A DNA stretch of 64,000 bases from Paenibacillus jilunlii. GTDB taxonomy: Bacteria; Bacillota; Bacilli; Paenibacillales; Paenibacillaceae. Shown here in pieces: positions 1 through 8,288 of the stretch. Below the pieces are notes generated by a model. That model worked only from the letters and a program-made list of their open reading frames with translations. It was not told the origin of the DNA and searched no databases. The position numbers were made by a program, and so were the translations under genes. The stretch spans positions 47,680 to 111,679 of the forward strand of contig NZ_FNGM01000021.1 in the NCBI RefSeq assembly GCF_900102965.1, given 5' to 3'. Within the stretch, counting starts at the first letter, position 1. The number at the start of each line of letters is the position of its first letter.

Positions 1-34
1 AAATATTAGCTTTTGCACTAAAAGGTCTATCCTC

Positions 35-1216
35 TTAAACCGTTATGCGGATTGCATAATCGGCCACCCAGGGGCTGGATACGCCGATGCTGTAATTCCA
101 ATTCTCTCCCCGTCTGGCGGCTTGCTCTTGCTTGAATTGTTCCTTCATGGCTGGCGACATCATCTCATAGCGGGGCTGACCGTCACGGGAGACGAGGGCA
201 TCCGCCCAGACGGAAGCAAGCTTGTTGACCTGATCCACAGACCTCTCCATTTTCCCAGCCGGATTAGCCATAAATCCCACCATGAAGAGTAGCGATACGA
301 TGCTGGCTGCGGCGACCAAGCCGACCTTCGGCTGTTTATAGCTCAGCACATTTTTAATTCGGGCATGGATGCTGTTGTGGCCAAAGGCAAGCGGACTGCC
401 GGACAGCACACGCCCTCTTTTCACGGAAAAAGCCAGCAGAGAGTGTGAATAACCGGCCTTCGCGCCATTGCCCAGTTTGCGGAGCACGCTTTCGTCGCAG
501 GACATTTCCATATCCTTGCTCATCAGCACAAAGGACATCCACATCAGCGGATTGAACCAGTGGACAACAAGCACCAGGAAGGCTAAAAGTTTGATTAGGT
601 AATCCCGTCTGCGGATATGTGCCAGCTCTTGCTCAAGGACTATAAGTCAGCTCATTCTTCTTGATACCCACAGGGATCATGATTCTGGGCCGGATGAAGC
701 CATATACAAAAGGGGTGGTGATCCGGTCAGACTCAAACACATTTCCCTGCACCAGCGTCGCCGTCCGCACTTTATGAGTGATCTTGAGGTAGGAAATTAT
801 ACTGCAGCCGAGCAGCAGAACGATACCAACCAGCCAGACAATGGCGGCAAGCTCCAGCATGAATTGCATGGGATTTACGCTTGCGGCAGGAGTGGCCGCG
901 GGCAGAGAAGCATTGACCGCTTGATTGATGACGTCCGCCCCAACGTTAACTGCCGGGTTGTGCATTGAACGATAACGCCGGGGACATATTCCATTGCTCC
1001 ACTCCCCGTTAGGACGTTGGGTGCCAGAAAGCTTAGGAAACTGAAGCCGGAACTAAAGCTAAAAGGAAGTACCAGCCTTATAAGCACAACAGCCCATAAT
1101 GTATAGGAGAAAATCTTAGGTACTCTGCGCAAAAACAGGCGGACGATCATTACAGCAACGGCTACATAACTTGCAGTAATACTCATATTCAAAATGGCGG
1201 TGAACCACGCGGTCAT
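35..1216 (-). pseudogene. Decayed BlaR1/MecR1-like M56 sensor metallopeptidase
   Basis: Three consecutive pieces on the minus strand together make up an M56 (BlaR1-type) membrane peptidase. The N-terminal piece (875-1216) holds transmembrane segments. A frameshift near 965 leads into the middle piece (633-965), and a second near 640 leads into the C-terminal piece (35-574). Across the second junction the reading frame continues as VLEQELAHIRRRD. The zinc motif HELAH of this family therefore reads QELAH, so the first zinc ligand is lost as well as the frame. The C-terminal half keeps the usual RRRDYLIKLLAFLVLVVHWFN continuation. The following blaI-like remnant (1213-1509) overlaps by four bases, as in an intact blaI-blaR1 operon. 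Two frameshifts plus a catalytic substitution argue for true decay rather than one sequencing error. Confidence 0.85.
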
Positions 1217-1509
1217 TTTGTCGCCTCCTCAATAATGCGTTTAAGCTGCTCTGCTTCTTTGAAGGAGAGCTGGTGGTTCCCCGGGAAGGCAGTCAGAAAT
1301 TTCAGCAATGAACCGTCAAAAGCCTTGTCGAGCAGGGCCTCGCTCTCATACCTCTGGGCCTCCTCGTGTTTGATCAGGGCAGATACGACGGCATTTTCAT
1401 TCTGCAGAATCCCCCGTTCACAAAGCTTTCTGAGCACGGTGTAGGTCGTGGATTTTTTCCAGCCCAACTTACCGTGGCACAGCTTCACCAGCTCGGTTGA
1501 ATTTATAGG
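1213..1509 (-). pseudogene. N-terminally truncated BlaI/MecI-family repressor
   Basis: The readable frame starts directly after a TAA with PINSTELVKLCHGKLGWKK and continues through TTYTVLRKLCERGIL to the usual C-terminal dimerisation half. BlaI/MecI proteins are about 120-130 residues and begin with a motif like SDSEWEIMK. Roughly the first 25-30 residues, including the first helices of the winged helix, are missing here. The satA-like gene begins only about 30 bases upstream on the other strand, so the 5' end and promoter were probably removed by a deletion. A GTG at 1488 could in principle start a 91-residue product, but it would lack part of the DNA-binding domain. It forms a dead pair with the blaR1-like pseudogene next to it. 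Confidence 0.8.
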
Positions 1510-1541
1510 TTACATTATAAAAGTTATCAGGAGGGTGCAAC

Positions 1542-2147
1542 ATGAATCAGCAGGAACCATGGAAACGACTTGATGCAGAGTCCTCAGAGTTTCTGGATAT
1601 CTCCATCCGGGAAATGACGGCTGAGGATCAGGGCCGCTGGACGGATATGGACGATTCTTTTATTGTAGATTCGGCTCTTGTCCTTTCATACATAGAGAAT
1701 CAGTTCACATACACCGTAAAAGACATTCCAATCTATGAGAAAAGATACTCAGAAGAAACCTCTGAGCAGGCAGACGAAACAGAGGATTCTGAGTACATCA
1801 ATAACCCCGATCAAGTGGTTTATTTGGCTTTTGCGGAACAACAGGCGGTGGGGCGAATGGTATTGAAAAAGAATTGGAACCGTTATGCGCTTATTGACAT
1901 GATCCAGGTGGACAAGCAATTCAGAAGGCATGGGATCGGCCGGCAACTGATGGAACAGGCCAAGCGCTGGGCGCTGGAACGGGAATTGCCTGGAATCATG
2001 CTGGAAACGCAGAACATCAATGTGCAGGCATGCAGGTTCTATGAGCGCTGCGGATTTGTAATCGGCGGGTTTGATCAATATGTGTATAAAGGAATCCCTG
2101 CCGTCAGTGGAGAGGTTGCGGTGTACTGGTATCTGCTTTTCGAATAG
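1542..2147 (+). CDS. satA: GNAT N-acetyltransferase, streptothricin acetyltransferase (SatA) type
   Basis: This 201-residue protein closely follows the SatA/YyaR pattern of Bacillus. It has an N-terminal DDSFIVDSALVLSY segment, NPDQVVYLAF, KKNWNRYALIDMIQVD, the acetyl-CoA pyrophosphate loop RRHGIGRQL, and the C-terminal LETQNINVQACRFYERCGF and VAVYWYLL. Members of this family acetylate the beta-lysine amino group of streptothricin with acetyl-CoA, giving resistance; that is family knowledge and was not tested here. The ATG follows CAGGAGGG at a good distance. The gene starts about 30 bases from the truncated blaI remnant, and the 51-bp repeat array begins about 100 bases after its stop. An acidic stretch around residues 68-82 (EETSEQADETEDSE) is somewhat longer than usual. 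The family call is strong; the substrate is inferred from similarity. Confidence 0.85.
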   Translation: MNQQEPWKRLDAESSEFLDISIREMTAEDQGRWTDMDDSFIVDSALVLSYIENQFTYTVKDIPIYEKRYSEETSEQADETEDSEYINNPDQVVYLAFAEQQAVGRMVLKKNWNRYALIDMIQVDKQFRRHGIGRQLMEQAKRWALERELPGIMLETQNINVQACRFYERCGFVIGGFDQYVYKGIPAVSGEVAVYWYLLFE

Positions 2148-2245
2148 TGGGGGGAGCATCTAGATTCAGGGCAGTCAGACAGTGTGGCTGGAAAAGAGGG
2201 CAAATACAAAGAGCCGTGCGGCCAACACAGCTCTCGGAGCATAGC

Positions 2246-2602
2246 CGCAACGGCAAAAGTGCCGTTGTTGAAGCCGCCGGGGGCGGAATGCCCGGAAACA
2301 ACGGCAAAAGTGCCGTTGTTGAGCCGCCGCCGGGCGGGATGCCTGGAAACAACGGCAGAAATGCCGTTGTTGAGCCGCCCCGGGGCGGGATGCCCGGAAA
2401 CAACGGCAGAAATGCCGTTGTGGAGATGCCCCGGGGCAGTTTGCCTGGAAACAACGGCAGAAATGCCGTTGTTGAGCCGCCCCCGGGCGGGATGCCTGGA
2501 AACAACGGCAGAAATGCCGTTGTTAAAGCCCCCCGGGGCAGTTTGCCTGGAAACAACGGCAAAAGTGCCGTTGTTGAGCCGCCCCGGGGCGGCTCGCCGT
2601 TG
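2246..2602. repeat. Seven tandem 51-bp units, each able to form hairpins
   Basis: Units start at 2246, 2297, 2348, 2399, 2450, 2501 and 2552, exactly 51 bases apart. Each carries a perfect or near-perfect inverted repeat: AACAACGGCA, a four-base loop, then TGCCGTTGTT. The loop reads AAAG in units 1, 2 and 7 and GAAA in units 3-6. A second GC-rich palindrome, such as CCGCCCCGGGGCGG, sits in most units. The array lies between the convergent satA and LysR genes. Because 51 is divisible by three, the array is open in several frames on both strands, which explains long repetitive reading frames there that are not believable genes. Confidence 0.95.
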
Positions 2603-2633
2603 CATTCCCCGGCGTTCGCTTGTTCGGGCCGCT

Positions 2634-3515
2634 CTACTTCGTCAGCTCAATGAACTTGCTGGCCGCAGTCGTCAGCGGCATGTTGCGCATGGTCATCATG
2701 CCCACCTGGGCAGGGGGGAGCTGTACGTCCAGTTGAATCTCGAAGAGGGAGCCCTCCTCCAGCTCCTTGGATACGAATTCCCGCGTCACGAAGGAGATGC
2801 CGAGTCCTTTGCGGGCAAACTCGATCAGCAGGCCCACGCTGCCTACCTCGAATTCCGGCTTCAGCTCGTAGCCGTACCCCCGGAACAAGTCCGTAATAGC
2901 CATACGTGCGCGGCTGCTGCGGGAGAAGAGGATGATGGGATATTGAAGCAGCTCTTCAATAGAGAGCACCTTCTGGTTCAGCCCGGCATAGTGGCTGCCC
3001 GCAATGAAGCAGTCCTGGAGCTGAAGCCCCTGCCGCACTTCTAGCTGGGGATCGGCGATCGGCATGCGCACCACGCCCAGATCAACGAGGCCTTCTTTTA
3101 AATAAGAGATGACTTCGGGTGTAGTCCCGTGGATCAGATGCAGGCGGATGCCGGGGTAGCGCTGGTGAAAGACTTCGATGAAGGGCAGCAGATAATGCTT
3201 GAACAGGGAATCACTGCCGCCAATCCGCAGCTCGCCGTTGTCGAGGTTTTTGAGTTCGGCCATCTTCTTCTCCGCCTGGGTGATGAGGATGTGCGACTGC
3301 TCAATATAAGAGTACAGGGTAGCCCCCTCAGGGGTCAGCACCACGCCTTTGGAGTTGCGGGTGAACAGGGTCAGGCCAAAGCTGTCCTCCAGCTGCTTGA
3401 TGGCATGGCTGACGCTGGGCTGGGTAATATAGAGGGCTTTGGCGGCCTGGGTCAGGCTTCCAGTCTTCGCTGCCCAGTAAAAAACCTTATACAGTTCAAA
3501 ATTGTTCATAGACAT
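2634..3515 (-). CDS. LysR-family transcriptional regulator
   Basis: This 293-residue protein has the LysR layout. A winged helix-turn-helix lies at residues 5-65, with AAKALYITQPSVSHAIKQLE as its recognition region, followed by a linker helix. The effector-binding domain begins near residue 92 (GELRIGGSDSLFKHYLLP). The start at 3515 is chosen because CAGGAGC lies nine bases upstream; the alternative Met two codons later is too far away. It is divergent from zwf with only about 100 bases between the start codons, the classic arrangement for a LysR protein acting on the neighbouring promoter. A role in controlling the pentose-phosphate genes is therefore plausible but inferred. The effector is unknown. 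Confidence 0.9.
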   Translation of the reverse strand: MSMNNFELYKVFYWAAKTGSLTQAAKALYITQPSVSHAIKQLEDSFGLTLFTRNSKGVVLTPEGATLYSYIEQSHILITQAEKKMAELKNLDNGELRIGGSDSLFKHYLLPFIEVFHQRYPGIRLHLIHGTTPEVISYLKEGLVDLGVVRMPIADPQLEVRQGLQLQDCFIAGSHYAGLNQKVLSIEELLQYPIILFSRSSRARMAITDLFRGYGYELKPEFEVGSVGLLIEFARKGLGISFVTREFVSKELEEGSLFEIQLDVQLPPAQVGMMTMRNMPLTTAASKFIELTK

Positions 3516-3614
3516 GGTCTATAGCTCCTGTGAAATATATTAATTACTTGTATGGTTCGTATTTGTATTATAGTGTACTCAGGAAAGATAAACCAGAGCA
3601 GAAGGAGAATGGAG

Positions 3615-5126
3615 ATGGAGGCAACTACATTTGTTTTGTTTGGAGCGACAGGAGACTTGGCCCGAAGAAAGATCTATCCTGCGCTGTATAATTTATATCT
3701 CGACCACAAGCTGCACCATTCATTCTCTGTGATTGGTCTTGGCAGAAGAGAAGTGGCTGATGAAGCCTTTCAGGCTATGGTGGAGCGGTCGATCCGGGAC
3801 TTTTCCCGGCGGGAAGTGAATGATTCTGCGTCCGTGCGCGGCTTCCTGAAGGCCTTCCGATATAATGTGCTGGATGTGGGGCACACAGAGGATTATCTTA
3901 AGCTGCTGCAGCGGGTGGAACAGCTGGAAGCGGACATGGGCAGCGCCCCGAACCGGATGTTCTATTTATCCGTCGGCCCTGAGTTTTTTGAACCCATTGC
4001 CTTGAATATCAAAGAAAGTGGTCTGGGTGCCGCCAAAGGCTGGAAACGCCTGGTGATTGAGAAGCCCTTCGGCCATGATCTGCAGTCGGCCCAGGAGCTG
4101 AATTTGAAGCTTAGCGAGGCTTTTACCGAGGATGAAATTTTCCGGATCGACCATTACCTGGGCAAGCCGATGGTGCAGGAGCTGGATGTGTTCCAGCAGA
4201 CGAATCCGGTGCTTCATGCCCTCTGGAACAACCGCTACATTGCCAATGTGCAGATTACCGCAGGCGAAACGGTGGGTGTGGAGGAAAGAGCGGGCTATTA
4301 CGATCATGTGGGTGCGCTCAGAGACATGTTCCAGAATCATATGCTGCAGCTGCTGATGATGCTGGCGATCCGCCTGCCGAAAGACAGCACCGCAGAAGAA
4401 GTGCGCTTCAAAAAGAAAGAGGTTATGGAGTCCCTTGAGCCGCTGGAAGAAGCCGATGTCCGGTTCAATGTAATCCGCGGGCAGTATACCGCAGGTACTA
4501 TTCAAGGTAAGCCGGTCCCAGGCTATACCGCTGAACCGGGAATTCCCGCCGATTCGCAGAACGACACCTTCATTGCTGCCAGACTTATGATTGATGATCC
4601 CTTCTGGAAGGGCGTGCCTTTCTATATCCGGACCGGTAAGAGAATGAAAGAGAAATCGACGCGCATTGTCATTGAGTTCAAAGAGCCGCTTAAGCAGAAC
4701 TCGTCAGCCGCCGAGGATGATATCCCTAATCTGCTGGTATTCGAGATCAGCCCGAACGAGGGGATTACCCTGCAGCTCAAGGCCAGAGATCCTCAGCACA
4801 AAGGGAAGTTCAAGGCGATGCACATTGATTTTCATACCAGCTCTATTGAAGTGCCGGAGGCATATGAAAATCTGATTCATGATGCGCTGCACGGAGATCC
4901 GTCGTTCTTTGCGCATTGGAATGAGGTGGAGCTGTCCTGGAAATGGGTGCAGCCGATCCTGAATGCTTTTGCCAAGAATAGCGTTCCTCTCAATCACTAT
5001 GCAGCCGGAACGTTTGGACCTGCCGAAGCAGACCAGCTGCTTGCGGAGAACGGGCATCACTGGTGGCTTGACTCTGCCGTCGAAGAAGAAGGCGAGCTTA
5101 CGCTGCCCGTTGCTTCAAATTTTTAA
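3615..5126 (+). CDS. zwf: Glucose-6-phosphate 1-dehydrogenase
   Basis: The product catalyses NADP-dependent oxidation of glucose 6-phosphate to 6-phosphogluconolactone, the entry to the oxidative pentose-phosphate pathway. The N-terminal dinucleotide-binding motif FGATGDLARRK lies at about residues 6-16, and the active-site motif RIDHYLGK has its Asp/His near residues 179-180. The length of 503 residues fits the family. An upstream in-frame ATG at 3552 would add 21 unlikely residues. AGAAGGAG at 3600-3607 places the start at 3615 (MEATTFVLFG), with 3609 as a close alternative. It is followed by tal and gnd on the same strand, with gaps of about 40 and 120 bases, so the three probably form one unit. 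Confidence 0.96.
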   Translation: MEATTFVLFGATGDLARRKIYPALYNLYLDHKLHHSFSVIGLGRREVADEAFQAMVERSIRDFSRREVNDSASVRGFLKAFRYNVLDVGHTEDYLKLLQRVEQLEADMGSAPNRMFYLSVGPEFFEPIALNIKESGLGAAKGWKRLVIEKPFGHDLQSAQELNLKLSEAFTEDEIFRIDHYLGKPMVQELDVFQQTNPVLHALWNNRYIANVQITAGETVGVEERAGYYDHVGALRDMFQNHMLQLLMMLAIRLPKDSTAEEVRFKKKEVMESLEPLEEADVRFNVIRGQYTAGTIQGKPVPGYTAEPGIPADSQNDTFIAARLMIDDPFWKGVPFYIRTGKRMKEKSTRIVIEFKEPLKQNSSAAEDDIPNLLVFEISPNEGITLQLKARDPQHKGKFKAMHIDFHTSSIEVPEAYENLIHDALHGDPSFFAHWNEVELSWKWVQPILNAFAKNSVPLNHYAAGTFGPAEADQLLAENGHHWWLDSAVEEEGELTLPVASNF

Positions 5127-5165
5127 TACTGCAATTAGTTCAACTAAAAATGGAGGTTTAAGCAT

Positions 5166-5834
5166 ATGAAATTTTTTATCGATACAGCTAATGTGGAAGA
5201 CATCAAAAAAGCATACCAAATCGGAGTGTTGTCTGGAGTTACAACGAATCCATCCCTGGTTGCTAAAGAGGGCGTGAAATTCGAAGACCGCATTGCAGAA
5301 ATTCTGCGCACCGTACCTGAGGTGGAATCTGTGTCCGCCGAAGTTACGCCGGATGCGGTTACCGCTGAAGAGATGATTGCACAGGCGAATGAGCTGATCA
5401 AGATCAACAATTATGACAAGAACATTACTATTAAGCTGCCAATGACACTCGCGGGACTGGAAGCCTGCCGGTATCTTACTCAAAAAGGTGTAAAAACCAA
5501 CGTGACGCTGATCTTCACTGTGAACCAGGCGCTGCTCGCTGCCCGTGCAGGAGCTACCTATGTATCGCCGTTCCTGGGCCGTCTGGATGACATCTCCGAG
5601 GATGGCGTCCAATTGATCGTAAAAGTTGCCGAGCTGTTCCGCATTCACAACCTGGACGCACAGATCATTGCCGCTTCGGTCCGCCATCCGGACCACGTAA
5701 CCCGTGTAGCCATGGCTGGTGCGCATATTGCCACTATTCCGTTCAGCGTGATCGAGCAAATCTCCAAGCATCCGCTGACCGATCAAGGGCTGGAGAAATT
5801 CGCCGCTGACTGGAAAAAGGCACCACAGATTTAA
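5166..5834 (+). CDS. tal: Transaldolase (short TalC/FSA-type subfamily)
   Basis: At 222 residues this belongs to the short transaldolase / fructose-6-phosphate aldolase group (MKFFIDTANVEDIKKA, GVTTNPSLVAKEG). The Schiff-base lysine is in ITIKLPMT, at about residue 90. The enzyme transfers a dihydroxyacetone unit between sugar phosphates in the non-oxidative pentose-phosphate branch. GGAGG precedes the ATG at a good distance. The position between zwf and gnd supports the transaldolase role over a stand-alone aldolase, although sequence alone does not separate the two activities securely. Confidence 0.94.
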   Translation: MKFFIDTANVEDIKKAYQIGVLSGVTTNPSLVAKEGVKFEDRIAEILRTVPEVESVSAEVTPDAVTAEEMIAQANELIKINNYDKNITIKLPMTLAGLEACRYLTQKGVKTNVTLIFTVNQALLAARAGATYVSPFLGRLDDISEDGVQLIVKVAELFRIHNLDAQIIAASVRHPDHVTRVAMAGAHIATIPFSVIEQISKHPLTDQGLEKFAADWKKAPQI

Positions 5835-5953
5835 TGCGGTAAATAAAACAACAATTGATCAAGGGGCTGAAGTGACGGAGGAGAAGTCTGGAACTGGGGG
5901 AGGTCCCTTATCACAGATTGGTTCAGCACATATCATTGGGAGGGTATTGAATA

Positions 5954-7369
5954 ATGGGTAAACAGCAGATTGGTGTGGTCGGCTTAGCCGTTATGGGTAA
6001 GAATCTGGCCTTGAATATGGAAAGCAAAGGGTTCTCGGTGGCATTGTACAACCGTTCCCGGGAGAAAACGGATGAACTGCTTGCTGAAGCAGCAGGCAAA
6101 AACTTCACAGGTGCCTACAGTATCGAAGAGTTCGTCCAGTCCCTGGAGACGCCGCGCAAAATCATGATTATGGTCAAGGCCGGTAAGCCGACAGATGATA
6201 CGATCCAGCAGCTGGTGCCGCATCTGTCGCCAGGGGATATCCTGATTGATGGCGGCAACGCCTTTTTCCCGGATACGCAAAGACGGAACAAGGAGCTTCA
6301 GGCGCAAGGCTTCCGCTTCATCGGGGCCGGGGTTTCCGGCGGTGAAGAAGGGGCGCTGAAGGGACCGGCCATCATGCCGGGTGGACAAAAGGATGCCTAC
6401 GAACTGGTGGAACCGATCCTGACAGCCATTTCAGCCAAAGTAGACGGCGATCCTTGCTCTACCTACATCGGCGGGGACGGTGCCGGACACTATGTCAAAA
6501 TGGTGCACAATGGCATCGAATACGGCGACATGCAGCTCATTGGCGAAGCCTATCAACTGCTGAAGGATGTCCTCGGGCTAGATACCGCTGAACTGCATGA
6601 GATTTTCTCGGAATGGAACCGCGGGGAGCTGAGCAGCTATCTGATTGAGATCACAGCTGACATCTTCGCCAAGGCTGACCCGGATACAGGCAAACCGATG
6701 GTTGATGTAATCCTGGATTCCGCCGGACAAAAGGGAACAGGCAAATGGACGAGCCAAAATGCCCTCGATCTGGGTGTTCCATTGTCCATCATTACCGAAT
6801 CCGTCTTTGCCCGGTTTATCTCAGCGATGAAGGATGAACGGGTGGCTGCAAGCAAACGTCTGAAGGGTCCTGAGGTCAAGGGCTATGACGGCGATGCCAA
6901 GGAGTTCATCGAAGCGGTCCGCAAAGCGTTGTATGCGAGCAAAATCGCCTCCTACGCCCAGGGCTTTGCCCAAATGAGAGTGGCTTCGGACGAGTATAAC
7001 TGGAATCTTAACTATGGCAGTATTGCGATGATTTTCAGAGGGGGCTGCATTATCCGCGCAGGCTTCCTGCAGAATATCAAGGATGCCTATGACCGCGACC
7101 CGGAGCTGAAGAACCTGTTCCTGGACGAATACTTCAGCGGTGTGGTACACAACTACCAGGAAGCCTGGAGAGATGTAGTGGCGCTTGCCGTCAAAAGAGG
7201 AATCCCGGTTCCGGCATTTGCCTCCGGCCTGGCCTATTATGACAGCTACCGTTCCGAACGTCTTCCGGCCAACCTGCTGCAGGCGCAAAGAGATTATTTT
7301 GGAGCGCATACCTTTGAACGGCTGGACCAGCCGGGAAGCTTCCATTTTCAATGGATGGACCAGAACTAA
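5954..7369 (+). CDS. gndA: 6-phosphogluconate dehydrogenase, decarboxylating (NADP type)
   Basis: This 471-residue enzyme oxidises and decarboxylates 6-phosphogluconate to ribulose 5-phosphate with NADP. The Rossmann motif GLAVMGKN is at residues 10-17 and NRSREKTDELL follows the second strand. The substrate-binding stretch GGDGAGHYVKMVHNGIEYGD contains the catalytic lysine near residue 182. The C-terminal region (QRDYFGAHTFERLD) is complete. The N-terminus resembles Bacillus GndA (YqjI) more than GntZ. GGGAGG precedes the start. It closes the zwf-tal-gnd group and is followed by a strong terminator. Confidence 0.96.
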   Translation: MGKQQIGVVGLAVMGKNLALNMESKGFSVALYNRSREKTDELLAEAAGKNFTGAYSIEEFVQSLETPRKIMIMVKAGKPTDDTIQQLVPHLSPGDILIDGGNAFFPDTQRRNKELQAQGFRFIGAGVSGGEEGALKGPAIMPGGQKDAYELVEPILTAISAKVDGDPCSTYIGGDGAGHYVKMVHNGIEYGDMQLIGEAYQLLKDVLGLDTAELHEIFSEWNRGELSSYLIEITADIFAKADPDTGKPMVDVILDSAGQKGTGKWTSQNALDLGVPLSIITESVFARFISAMKDERVAASKRLKGPEVKGYDGDAKEFIEAVRKALYASKIASYAQGFAQMRVASDEYNWNLNYGSIAMIFRGGCIIRAGFLQNIKDAYDRDPELKNLFLDEYFSGVVHNYQEAWRDVVALAVKRGIPVPAFASGLAYYDSYRSERLPANLLQAQRDYFGAHTFERLDQPGSFHFQWMDQN

Positions 7370-7391
7370 TCAGATAGGGTTAACCTATGAA

Positions 7392-7417
7392 GTCCGGGCG
7401 CAGGCCCGGGCTTTTTT
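7392..7417 (+). terminator. Rho-independent terminator after gnd
   Basis: A GC-rich stem (CCGGGC, loop GCAG, GCCCGG) is followed by CTTTTTTA, about 20 bases after the gnd stop codon. It ends the pentose-phosphate transcription unit. Confidence 0.9.
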
Positions 7418-7461
7418 ATAAGAATTTATATGCTTCACGCTATAAATTAAATTTCTCGCTG

Positions 7462-7497
7462 AAACGGGTACCGTCCTTATAAGGACGGCGTTTACTT
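7462..7497. repeat. Palindromic hairpin element in the gnd-VOC gap
   Basis: An 18-base perfect palindrome, CCGTCCTTATAAGGACGG (7471-7488), is flanked by GAAACGGGTA and CGTTTACTTGG, which can pair partly outside it. It lies in the 220-base gap before the VOC gene and is not followed by a T-run, so it is not an obvious terminator. Its function is unknown. Confidence 0.6.
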
Positions 7498-7640
7498 GGC
7501 GTATCAGAAAATTATATATTTTCGGGGTCCCTTTTTTTAGCAATCCATAAGAAATTAAGCCAGCTCTTTGGTCTATAATGAAGAGGAACGCTGACAGCGG
7601 AGCGTTCCAGCTCTGCAAGAACATTCAGGAGGGATCTGTT

Positions 7641-8123
7641 GTGCCGAAAATTGTCACGAATCTGTGGTTCGATACGGAAGCGGAAGAAGCAGCGAAATAT
7701 TACACCTCTATTTTCAAAAATTCCCGGATCACAAATACCTCATATTATGGAGAAGGCGGCAGGCGTCCTGCCGGGACGGTGCTGACAGTGACGTTTGAAC
7801 TGGACGGACAAGTATACACTGCGCTGAACGGCGGCCCGGAATTCAAGTTTACAGAAGCAATTTCCTTATTGGTGAACTGTGAGGGGCAGGAGGAAGTCGA
7901 CGAACTGTGGGAGAAGCTGTCCGAAGGCGGCACGGAAGGGCCGTGCGGATGGCTGAAAGACAGATACGGCTTATCATGGCAGATTTTCCCCACCATTCTG
8001 GGAAAGCTGCTGAACGATCCCGATCCCGTCAAATCCCAAAGAGTCATGCAGGCTATGCTGCAGATGAACAAGCTGGACATTGCCGCTCTACAGCGGGCAC
8101 ATGAGGGCAGCGATTTGCACTAA
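7641..8123 (+). CDS. VOC / PhnB-like superfamily protein
   Basis: The product has 160 residues. It begins VPKIVTNLWFDTEAEEAAKYYTSIFKNS and continues with TVLTVTFELDGQVYTALNGGPEF and CGWLKDRYGLSWQIFPT. This is the pattern of the PhnB-like branch of the vicinal oxygen chelate fold, often annotated as a 3-demethylubiquinone methyltransferase-like domain. No specific reaction can be assigned. The GTG start at 7641 is chosen because AGGAGGG lies at 7628-7634. The longer frame from 7578 would put the ribosome binding site inside the gene. It appears to be a single-gene unit between gnd and the exported protein. Confidence 0.85.
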   Translation: MPKIVTNLWFDTEAEEAAKYYTSIFKNSRITNTSYYGEGGRRPAGTVLTVTFELDGQVYTALNGGPEFKFTEAISLLVNCEGQEEVDELWEKLSEGGTEGPCGWLKDRYGLSWQIFPTILGKLLNDPDPVKSQRVMQAMLQMNKLDIAALQRAHEGSDLH

Positions 8124-8288
8124 TCAACCGTAGAACCAGGATTTTTCTGACTCTGGGCCTTCCCGCTCAGCCGGCTCACTACATGTTTACCGTACGGATT
8201 ACACCGGAAGTACCAAAAATACCCGTTCACCTTCTTTTTTACAAAAAAATAGTTTATCATTGCTTCATTCCAAATTCTAGGAGGATTT

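Noticed and set aside
2075..3044. Long repetitive reading frames on both strands through the 51-bp array
   Set aside because: They exist only because the unit length is a multiple of three and lacks stops; they overlap satA and the LysR gene and have no ribosome binding site.
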